6,526 nucleotides of DNA, taken from the NCBI GenBank assembly GCA_905214615.1, contig CAJMMX010000082.1:1-6526 (forward strand). The letters run 5' to 3'. The translations under genes and the position numbers were made by a program. Shown here one piece after another: positions 1 through 6,493 of the stretch (its first letter is position 1; each line of letters opens with the position of its first letter). The notes under the pieces were generated by a model, which worked only from the letters and a program-made list of their open reading frames with translations, was not told the DNA's origin and did not search any database. Origin of the DNA: an uncultured bacterium. Its GTDB lineage: Bacteria > Actinomycetota > Coriobacteriia > Coriobacteriales > Coriobacteriaceae.

Positions 1-1
1 G

Positions 2-1420
2 GCGCCCGAGCCTATAGACGTCAGCCCGCAAGATGACGAGCCGACCGCCCGCGTTTCCGAGGAGCCCGACTCCCCGGACACCGGCGATTCCGAATCAAAC
101 GCCGAGACCGACACCGTCTCTCCCGGTGACACAGCCGAAATCGACGTTGCCGCCGTTGAGGCCAAGCTCAAAGACCCCGGCTCGACCATGAGCTTTGAGC
201 CCCTGACCGAGGAGCGCATCGAGACCGACTCGACCTATGATGCCGGCACCACCACGCAACTCATGTGGGGCGCCCGCTCCGACGTTGGCTGCGTGCGCCC
301 GCACAATGAGGATTCCTACCTGGTGCAGTCGCCGCTCTTTTGCGTATGCGACGGCATGGGTGGTCACGCTGCCGGCGAGGTGGCCTCTTCCATCGCCGTT
401 GAGACTATTGCCAAGACGGCCCCGCAGTCCGCCGACGCCGCACGCCTGGCGGCAGCCGTCGAGGCCGCTAACGCCGCCGTAATCGAGGCCGCCTTGAATG
501 GCCTGGGCAAGCCCGGCATGGGCTGCACAGCCACTTGCGCCTATATCGAAAACGATACGCTCGCCATCGCCCACGTGGGCGACTCGCGCGCCTACCTGCT
601 CCACGAGGGCACGCTCATCCGCGTGACCCGCGACCACTCCTATGTGGAAGAACTCGTGGACGCCGGCGAGATTACGGCAGACGAGGCTCGCGTCCACCCC
701 AACCGTTCGGTCATCACCCGTGCGCTGGGCTCGGACCCCGCCATGTATGCCGACCACTTCACTCTGCATATCGAGGAAGGCGACCGCCTGATCCTGTGCT
801 CCGACGGCCTTTCGAGCATGATTCCCGATAGCGATATAGAGAACATCGCCACGCAGTCCTCAACCGCGCAAATCTGCGTCGACAACCTAGTGGACGCGGC
901 GCTTGCCGCCGGCGGCCACGACAACGTGACCGTAGTAGTCGTTGACCTGGTTGACGACGGCGTTATGCGCGAGGCGCAGCGCGTGCGTCGCCGCAACATT
1001 ACTATCGCCGCCATTCTGGCCCTCGTCTTTGTGCTGGCAGCTGGCATCTGGGCCTACACGGGTGTCACCGGCTCGTACTACCTGGGTACCTACCAGGGCA
1101 ATGTCGCCGTCTGGCGCGGCCTGCCCGGCAAGCCGCTCGGACTCAAGCTCCACTGGCTCGAAAGCGAAACCAGCATCAAGCTATCCGACCTGCCCGAAGA
1201 CACGCAAAACCGCCTCAAGGCGGGCATTCCGCAAACAAGTGTCGACGATGCGCAGGACACGATATCCAAATACCGCCACCAGATCGACGAGGAGCAGACC
1301 CGCCAGGTGATTGACGCGCAAACGATTCGCGACAACACCAATCAGGGATCGACCTCCGAATCAGATTCCGAGAAAACCGCCGAACAGTCCGCCGAGGCCG
1401 AAGCCTCCGAAAAGAACTAG
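2..1420 (+). CDS. pstP: PP2C-family Ser/Thr protein phosphatase (PstP/Stp type), membrane-anchored, 5'-partial
   Basis: Metal-dependent phosphatase that removes phosphate from Ser/Thr residues of the kinase encoded downstream and of its substrates. Numbering from the ATG at 188: RPHNED (37-42), CDGMGGH (54-60), GDSR (131-134), SDG (205-207) and GGHDN (242-246) are the PP2C metal and phosphate motifs; D55, D206 and D245 are the expected metal ligands. A basic RRR (267-269) leads into one membrane helix (about 271-290). The outer domain (291-384; YYLGTYQGNVAVWRG and following) resembles the extracellular part of actinobacterial PstP, and an acidic Ser/Glu tail ends the protein. The ATG at 188 has no Shine-Dalgarno sequence. 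The same frame is open, without any start codon, from base 2 to 187 and keeps G/C-rich third positions, encoding an acidic Pro/Thr/Ser segment. I therefore infer that the true start lies left of the window. The catalytic call is secure; the N-terminus is not. Confidence 0.93.
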   Translation, partial: APEPIDVSPQDDEPTARVSEEPDSPDTGDSESNAETDTVSPGDTAEIDVAAVEAKLKDPGSTMSFEPLTEERIETDSTYDAGTTTQLMWGARSDVGCVRPHNEDSYLVQSPLFCVCDGMGGHAAGEVASSIAVETIAKTAPQSADAARLAAAVEAANAAVIEAALNGLGKPGMGCTATCAYIENDTLAIAHVGDSRAYLLHEGTLIRVTRDHSYVEELVDAGEITADEARVHPNRSVITRALGSDPAMYADHFTLHIEEGDRLILCSDGLSSMIPDSDIENIATQSSTAQICVDNLVDAALAAGGHDNVTVVVVDLVDDGVMREAQRVRRRNITIAAILALVFVLAAGIWAYTGVTGSYYLGTYQGNVAVWRGLPGKPLGLKLHWLESETSIKLSDLPEDTQNRLKAGIPQTSVDDAQDTISKYRHQIDEEQTRQVIDAQTIRDNTNQGSTSESDSEKTAEQSAEAEASEKN

Positions 1421-1428
1421 AAAGGGAG
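1421..1428 (+). promoter_or_regulatory. Ribosome binding site of the SEDS-PBP gene
   Basis: AAAGGGAG begins directly after the phosphatase stop codon (TAG 1418-1420) and lies 8 bases before the ATG at 1437. It sets the start at 1437 rather than at in-frame codons inside the phosphatase gene. The 16-base gap and the lack of a promoter between the genes argue for co-transcription. Confidence 0.8.
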
Positions 1429-1436
1429 TGCCGCTT

Positions 1437-4307
1437 ATGAGTCGCCGCAACACCGAGCTGCTCTTGCTAATCGCCTCGGCGTTCCCCGTCATCCTGCTGT
1501 ATGCGATGTACGTGCTCACCGCGGGCGCCGCCATCTCCTTTGAGACGCTCGCCGTGCCGATCGGCCTCTTTGCCGCCTTCGCCGCGGCACATATCGCCGT
1601 GCGCATCTTGGCGCCCGGCGCCGACCCCGCCATCCTACCCATCGTATTTATACTTTCGGGCATCGGCATCACGTTCGTGACACGCCTCGCCCCCGCTCTC
1701 GCCATCTCACAGCTCATCATCCTGTTTGTCTCGGTGGCCCTGATGGTGGGAACGCTCGCGTTGGTTAAGAACCTCGACGTAGTCATGCGCTACAAGTACA
1801 CCTTTGGCATTATCGGCATCATTCTGTTGATGCTGCCTATCTTTATCGGCACCACGATCTCGGGCTCCAAGCTGTGGATTCGCATCGCGGGCTTTACCAT
1901 CCAGCCCGGCGAGTTCGCCAAGGTCTTTATCGTGCTGTTCCTGGCCGGGTACCTGGCCGAGAACCGCGAGCTGCTCTCCATCTCCAACCGCAAGATCCTG
2001 GGCTTTAAGATCCCTCGCCTGCGACTGCTGCTGCCGCTGTTTGCCGTGTGGGGTGTGTGCCTGCTCGTCGTCGTCTTCGAACGCGATCTGGGTTCGGCCG
2101 TGCTGTTCTACACCATCTTCTTGCTGATGCTCTACGTTGCCACGGGGCGCTTTTCGTATGTCGTTATCGGCCTTGCGCTCTTAGCCGTTGGAGCCGTGGG
2201 CGCCTACAAGTTCCTGTCTCACGTTCAGGTGCGTTTCCAGGTTTGGGTCGATCCGTTTAAGGACGCCCAGGGCCAGGGCTACCAGATCGTCCAGTCGCTC
2301 TTCTCGCTTGCCGATGGCGGTCTGGTCGGTGTTGGTATCGGCAACGGCATGGCCAACAACATCCCTGTCGTCGAGTCCGACTTTATCTTCTCGGCCATCG
2401 GCGAGGAGATGGGCCTTTTGGGCGGCGGCGCCGTGCTCATCCTGTTTATGCTCTTTGCCGTGCGTGGCCTCACCACGGCTGCCCGCGCTAAATCCGACCT
2501 CGCCGCCTTTAGCGCCACGGGCCTTACGGCCGCCATCAGCTTCCAGGCCTTTTTAATCGTGGGCGGCGTTACCCGCCTGATCCCGCTGACCGGCGTCACC
2601 CTACCCTTTATGAGCCAGGGCGGTTCCTCGCTGCTGGCAAGCTTTATCATCGTCGCGCTCCTGCTGCGCGCCGGTGACGAAGCGACCGGACGCGAGGCCG
2701 AGCTTACCGGCACCGGCACTATGGCCGCCATCACCGATGATCAGGTCGCATCTGCCGCCGCCCCGACGGGCACGCGCTTTGCCACCTCGTCTTCCTACGG
2801 CAGCGGCAGCCATTCCGTCGGCTCGCGCATGCGCCGTCGCCTGCTCGACACGCCTGAATCCGGTGTGCTCGGCCGCGTTGCGCTCGCCAACCGTCTAACC
2901 CGTGCGGTGCTCGCCTTTACGGCGCTATTCGCCATCCTTATCGGCAACCTCACCTATGTCCAGGTCATCAAGGCCAAGGACTATCAGGACATGCCGACCA
3001 ACAACCACACCATCGCCCGCTCCAAGTACATCCAGCGCGGTTCCATCATCACGTCCGACGGCGTGACGCTGGCCGAGTCGCTGCAGCAGGAGGACGGCAC
3101 CTACGTACGCTCCTACCCCAACGGTAACCTGGCAGCGCACGTGGTTGGCTACGTGAGCCAGCAGTATGGCACCACCGCCATCGAGAGCGTCATGAACGAC
3201 ACGCTCACCGGTTCTAAGGACTACTCCAGCTGGAACAACGCCATCGCGTCGCTCGCGGGCCAGACCCAGCCGGGCAACACCGCCAAGCTCACCATCGACT
3301 CGCGCATCCAGACGGCGGCCGAGCAGGCACTCAAGGGCTTTAAGGGCGCTGTAGTGGTCATCGACCCGCGTACCGGCGCGGTGCTCGCATGTGCCAGCTC
3401 GCCCACCTACGACAACACCAACATCGACGCCCTACTGCAGGCTGGCGGCGGCGAGGACGGCTCTATGTACAATCGCGCCATGGACGCGCTGTACACGCCG
3501 GGCTCCACGTTTAAGGTCGTTACGCTTTCCGCGGCACTCGAGACCGGCACCGCCAGCCTTACCAGCACCTACCAGGCGCCCAGCTCCATGGACATCGGCA
3601 ACGCACCGGTCACCAACTATGCCAACGAGAGCTACGGCACCATCAGCCTGCAGCAGGCCTTTGCCGTGTCCTCCAACGTCGTCTTTGGCCAGGTGGCAAA
3701 CGAAGTTGGCGCAAACACGCTCGTGCAGTTTGCCAACGCCTTTGGCTACGGCCAAAAGCTCGGCCAGGACCTGACCTCCGCGGCCTCCATCATGGCAGAC
3801 CCGTCGCTCATGACCGAGTGGGAGACCGCTTGGGCCGGCGCCGGCCAGCCTGTCGGCATGGACCACACGCCCGGCCCGCAGACCACCGTCATGCAAAACG
3901 CCGTGATTGCCGCCGCCATCGCTAACAGTGGCGTGGTCATGGACCCGTACTTTGTAGCCCAGGTACTCGCCCCGGACGGAACTGTGGTCAAGACCACGCA
4001 GTCCCGCTCGCTGGGTCAGGCCGTCAGCTCCGCCACGGCCGACCAGGTCAAGCAGGCCATGCTCGCCGTCGTCCAGTCCGGTACCGGCACCGATGCCCAG
4101 GTCCCCGGCGTCAAGGTCGCCGGCAAGACCGGCTCGGCCGAGATCGGCGGCACCAACGTCAACTCGATGTTCGTTGGCTTTGCACCTTACGATTCACCCA
4201 CGGTCGCCATCTCGGTGGCCTTGGAGGATTACGACAAACACGACGTCAAGGCGGCCAAGATTGCCGGCATCGTCCTGACCGCGGCGCTCGCCGCACAGGG
4301 AGCGTGA
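1437..4307 (+). CDS. Natural fusion: RodA/FtsW-type SEDS peptidoglycan glycosyltransferase + class B PBP transpeptidase (PbpA type)
   Basis: One 956-residue protein holding both activities of the elongation/division wall synthase: polymerising lipid II (SEDS half) and crosslinking the peptides (PBP half). Residues 1-411 show about 12 hydrophobic helices and SEDS hallmarks: FERDLGSA (214-221), DAQGQGYQIVQS (276-287) with D276 at the position of the essential SEDS aspartate (alignment from memory), SDFIFSAIGEE (314-324) and the C-terminal FMSQGGSS (391-398). Residues 412-486 form a Ser/Thr/Gly/Ala-rich linker with an RMRRR cluster (464-468). A thirteenth helix (about 490-508) is followed by NLTYVQV and RGSIITSDG (534-542), typical of PbpA N-termini. 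The transpeptidase domain has all three penicillin-binding motifs: STFK (S690 nucleophile, K693), SSN (745-747) and KTGS (897-900). An even helix count puts the linker in the cytoplasm and the PBP domain outside, as required. The frame is uninterrupted. The start is chosen from the Shine-Dalgarno sequence at 1421-1428. I cannot decide between RodA and FtsW from sequence alone; the cluster position favours RodA. Confidence 0.95.
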   Translation: MSRRNTELLLLIASAFPVILLYAMYVLTAGAAISFETLAVPIGLFAAFAAAHIAVRILAPGADPAILPIVFILSGIGITFVTRLAPALAISQLIILFVSVALMVGTLALVKNLDVVMRYKYTFGIIGIILLMLPIFIGTTISGSKLWIRIAGFTIQPGEFAKVFIVLFLAGYLAENRELLSISNRKILGFKIPRLRLLLPLFAVWGVCLLVVVFERDLGSAVLFYTIFLLMLYVATGRFSYVVIGLALLAVGAVGAYKFLSHVQVRFQVWVDPFKDAQGQGYQIVQSLFSLADGGLVGVGIGNGMANNIPVVESDFIFSAIGEEMGLLGGGAVLILFMLFAVRGLTTAARAKSDLAAFSATGLTAAISFQAFLIVGGVTRLIPLTGVTLPFMSQGGSSLLASFIIVALLLRAGDEATGREAELTGTGTMAAITDDQVASAAAPTGTRFATSSSYGSGSHSVGSRMRRRLLDTPESGVLGRVALANRLTRAVLAFTALFAILIGNLTYVQVIKAKDYQDMPTNNHTIARSKYIQRGSIITSDGVTLAESLQQEDGTYVRSYPNGNLAAHVVGYVSQQYGTTAIESVMNDTLTGSKDYSSWNNAIASLAGQTQPGNTAKLTIDSRIQTAAEQALKGFKGAVVVIDPRTGAVLACASSPTYDNTNIDALLQAGGGEDGSMYNRAMDALYTPGSTFKVVTLSAALETGTASLTSTYQAPSSMDIGNAPVTNYANESYGTISLQQAFAVSSNVVFGQVANEVGANTLVQFANAFGYGQKLGQDLTSAASIMADPSLMTEWETAWAGAGQPVGMDHTPGPQTTVMQNAVIAAAIANSGVVMDPYFVAQVLAPDGTVVKTTQSRSLGQAVSSATADQVKQAMLAVVQSGTGTDAQVPGVKVAGKTGSAEIGGTNVNSMFVGFAPYDSPTVAISVALEDYDKHDVKAAKIAGIVLTAALAAQGA

Positions 4308-4333
4308 TGCCCATGATTGAATCGGACACCCGA

Positions 4334-4369
4334 GGCGCGCCGCGGCCGAAGAGTTAGCGGCAACGCGCC
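4334..4369 (+). promoter_or_regulatory. GC-rich stem-loop in the gap before pknB
   Basis: The 132-base stretch 4308-4439 is the only sizeable gap in the cluster. GGCGCGCCGC (4334-4343) pairs with GCGG (4357-4360) and CGCGCC (4364-4369), giving ten G-C/C-G pairs with a 3-base bulge (CAA) on the 3' arm and a 13-base loop. No T-run follows, so it is not a classical intrinsic terminator. A smaller GGCC/GGCC hairpin follows at 4374-4386. It could modulate mRNA stability, processing or readthrough into pknB, but in GC-rich DNA such pairing can be chance. No convincing -35/-10 pair was found in the gap. Confidence 0.3.
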
Positions 4370-4429
4370 ACACGGCCCCAGCGGCCACATCGTAGGTACT
4401 ACACACATCGTTGAGCGAATAGTTATGTT

Positions 4430-4434
4430 AGGAG
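4430..4434 (+). promoter_or_regulatory. Ribosome binding site that decides the pknB start
   Basis: AGGAG lies 5 bases before the ATG at 4440. This site, together with the kinase homology that begins at once (MEQRVLGGRYLL), selects 4440 over the in-frame TTG at 4317 and ATG at 4425, neither of which has a comparable site and whose added residues do not look like kinase sequence. Confidence 0.8.
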
Positions 4435-4439
4435 CAGGA

Positions 4440-6401
4440 ATGGAACAGAGGGTCCTCGGGGGAAGATACCTCCTCAAGGATAAGGTGGGGACAGGCGGCA
4501 TGGCGACCGTCTTCCGTGCGCAGGACCAGGTCCTCGACCGCACGGTAGCCGTCAAGATCATGCTGCCGCAGTATGCTGGCGACGCAACCTTCGCCGCACG
4601 CTTTAAGCAGGAGGCCCAGGCAGCAGCCGGTCTCTCCTCCCCCTATATCGTGGGCGTCTACGATTGGGGCAAGGACGGCGACACCTATTACATCGTCATG
4701 GAGTACCTGCGCGGCACCGACCTTAAGAGCGGCATCAAGAGCCACGGCGCCCTCGACCCCAAGAAGGTCGCCCAGATCGGCTCGCAGATCAGCTCCGCGC
4801 TTTCGGTCGCCCACAAGCACGAGATCATCCACCGCGACATCAAGCCGCAGAACATCATGGTGCTGCCCGACGGCAACATCAAGGTGATGGACTTTGGCAT
4901 CGCGCGCGCCAAGAACAGCCACCTCACGCAAGACAACAACGTGCTGGGAACCGCCCACTACGTCAGTCCCGAGCAGACCCGTGGTCAGGACCTCGGCCCC
5001 ACCTCGGATATCTACTCGCTGGGCGTCGTGATGTACGAGTGCGCCACCGGCCGCGTGCCCTTTGACGGTGATGACGCCATCTCAGTCGCACTCAAGCAGG
5101 TCAACGAGCTGCCTATTCCGCCGAGCCAGATCAACTCCGGTGTCGACGCCGACCTTGAGCGTATCATCCTCAAGTGCATGGAGAAGGACCCGGCAAACCG
5201 CTTCCAGACCGCCGACGAGCTGCGTCAGGTGCTCAACAGCTACCTGTCGGGCCGTGCCGTCAACATCTCGGAGCCCACGCGCATCATCGGTGCACCCGGT
5301 GAACTGGGCGCCACCAAGACTCGCGAGCTTTCCGATCAGACGCGCGCCATGGTACGTCCCGTCTCGGGCGTGAGCGGCCAGAATACCGCCCGTAGCTCGG
5401 TTTCGGGCTCCACCGGCTCCTACGAGGTCGAAAAGCCCAAATCCAACAAGAACAAGATCATCGCCGCCGTGGTGGCAGCCGTTGCCGTCATCGGTATCGT
5501 GGTGGCCTTTGCCACAGGACTCTTTGGCGGCGAGCAGGTCCCCGTGCCCGACGTGCTGGGCAAGGACCAGCAGACTGCCGTCGAGCTGATCAAGGAAGCC
5601 GGCCTCGAGGTCGGCACCATCGACCAAAGCTACAACGACGATGTCGACGAGGGCAAGGTCGCCGAGCAGACGCCCAACGGCCACACCAAGAAGGCCAAGG
5701 GCACCAAGGTGAACCTGGTGATCTCCAAGGGCCCCAAGCCCTCCGAGAAGGTTGAGGTTCCCCAGCTTGTCGGTCTAACCAAGGACCAGGCAGAGGCGGC
5801 ACTGGCAAGCGTTGGCCTAAAGGGCAACGCCACCGAGGAGGCCAACGAGGCCGATGAGGGCCAGGTCTTTGAGCAGGGCACCGACGCCGGTAAGGAAGTC
5901 GAGAAGGGCACGACCATCTCGTACAAGGTCTCGAGCGGCCCGGATACCACGTCCGTCCCCGACCTGACCGACATGACCGAGGCCCAGGCGCGCAACGCCC
6001 TCGATATGGCAGGCTTTGGCGTCGACGTGAGCTACCAGGAGAACGACTCGGTTACCGAGGGCACCGTAATCAGCTGGAACCCCAGCGGCAAGCAGAAGCC
6101 CGGTGCCACGATTACCGTCGTCATTGCCAAGAAGTCCGGCAAGGCCACCGTCCCGGGCAACCTGTACGGCAAGAGCATTTCCGCCGCCGTCACCGCGCTC
6201 AACAACGCCGGCTTCTACAACATCGCGTTCTGCGATCAGAACGGCAACCCCGTGAGTGGCAACGAAAACGCCACCGTCACGGGCGTCTCCCCCACCGGCA
6301 AGCAGTCCACCGACAGCACGATTACGCTGACGGTTGCACTTTCTGGCTCGGGTTCGGGTTCGGGCTCGGGCACGGGCGACGATTCCGGTACGGCCAACTA
6401 G
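4440..6401 (+). CDS. pknB: PknB/Stk1-type membrane Ser/Thr protein kinase with four PASTA repeats
   Basis: A 653-residue receptor-like kinase that couples cell-wall status to phosphorylation of wall synthesis and division proteins. The kinase domain (about 10-270) is complete: Gly loop GTGGMATV (17-24), catalytic K39 in VAVK, helix-C E58, HRDIKPQN (131-138, catalytic D133), DFG (151-153), GTAHYVSPE (170-178) and R254 in the C-lobe. A Thr-Arg-rich juxtamembrane segment (about 271-335) leads to one membrane helix (about 340-361). Outside follow four PASTA repeats, at about 366-431, 437-500, 504-566 and 567-634; the last is the most divergent. A Gly-Ser tail (635-653) ends the protein. Mycobacterial PknB also has four PASTA repeats. 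The gene is separated from the SEDS-PBP gene by 132 bases and followed by a terminator. Unusual: the activation loop reads LTQDNN, with Asp where mycobacterial PknB has its second regulatory Thr. No pknA precedes it here. Confidence 0.96.
   Translation: MEQRVLGGRYLLKDKVGTGGMATVFRAQDQVLDRTVAVKIMLPQYAGDATFAARFKQEAQAAAGLSSPYIVGVYDWGKDGDTYYIVMEYLRGTDLKSGIKSHGALDPKKVAQIGSQISSALSVAHKHEIIHRDIKPQNIMVLPDGNIKVMDFGIARAKNSHLTQDNNVLGTAHYVSPEQTRGQDLGPTSDIYSLGVVMYECATGRVPFDGDDAISVALKQVNELPIPPSQINSGVDADLERIILKCMEKDPANRFQTADELRQVLNSYLSGRAVNISEPTRIIGAPGELGATKTRELSDQTRAMVRPVSGVSGQNTARSSVSGSTGSYEVEKPKSNKNKIIAAVVAAVAVIGIVVAFATGLFGGEQVPVPDVLGKDQQTAVELIKEAGLEVGTIDQSYNDDVDEGKVAEQTPNGHTKKAKGTKVNLVISKGPKPSEKVEVPQLVGLTKDQAEAALASVGLKGNATEEANEADEGQVFEQGTDAGKEVEKGTTISYKVSSGPDTTSVPDLTDMTEAQARNALDMAGFGVDVSYQENDSVTEGTVISWNPSGKQKPGATITVVIAKKSGKATVPGNLYGKSISAAVTALNNAGFYNIAFCDQNGNPVSGNENATVTGVSPTGKQSTDSTITLTVALSGSGSGSGSGTGDDSGTAN
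6345..6374 (+). repeat. Imperfect hexanucleotide tandem repeat (GGNNCG x5) in the 3' end of pknB
   Basis: Five consecutive hexamers, GGCTCG, GGTTCG, GGTTCG, GGCTCG and GGCACG, encode a Gly-Ser/Gly-Thr run in the extracellular tail of the kinase. Each unit adds exactly two residues, so copy-number changes would keep the frame and only alter tail length. Confidence 0.75.
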
Positions 6402-6453
6402 TCGCCACCCCACCGCCCATTACGGCTCTCGCCGCAAACATATTCACTCACAG

Positions 6454-6493
6454 GCGCCCGCTTGCTCCCCCAGCAAGCGGGCGCTTCGTTTTT
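6454..6493 (+). terminator. Strong intrinsic terminator after pknB
   Basis: GCGCCCGCTTGCT (6454-6466) and AGCAAGCGGGCGC (6472-6484) form a perfect 13-bp stem around a CCCCC loop, extendable by a G-T wobble and an A-T pair. The stem is followed by TTCGTTTTT (6485-6493). The T-run lies only on the 3' side, so it acts on + strand transcripts. It begins 52 bases after the pknB stop and ends the cluster. The bases between (6402-6453) and after (6494-6526) show no gene that I can support. Confidence 0.92.

Noticed and set aside
188..190. ATG as the start of the phosphatase gene
   Set aside because: No Shine-Dalgarno sequence precedes it, and the same frame is open and coding-like to the left edge. 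It remains the only in-frame start visible in the window, so it is kept as the fallback.
1311..1436. Upstream extension of the SEDS-PBP frame into the phosphatase gene
   Set aside because: It overlaps the phosphatase coding end by more than 100 bases and encodes a Pro/Lys/Arg-rich shadow; the ATG at 1437 has a good ribosome binding site and starts directly before the first helix.
4317..4439. 41-residue N-terminal extension of PknB from a TTG codon
   Set aside because: There is no suitable ribosome binding site, the residues are not kinase-like, and the ATG at 4440 has AGGAG at the right distance.
5082..5684. 200-codon minus-strand frame opposite pknB
   Set aside because: It mirrors the codon bias of the + strand gene, is rich in Gly, Asp, Val and Leu, and shows no domain.
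5817..6413. 198-codon frame on the minus strand opposite the PASTA region
   Set aside because: It is a typical antisense shadow in GC-rich coding DNA; the + strand frame has clear kinase/PASTA domains and the minus frame has no recognisable motif or ribosome binding site.
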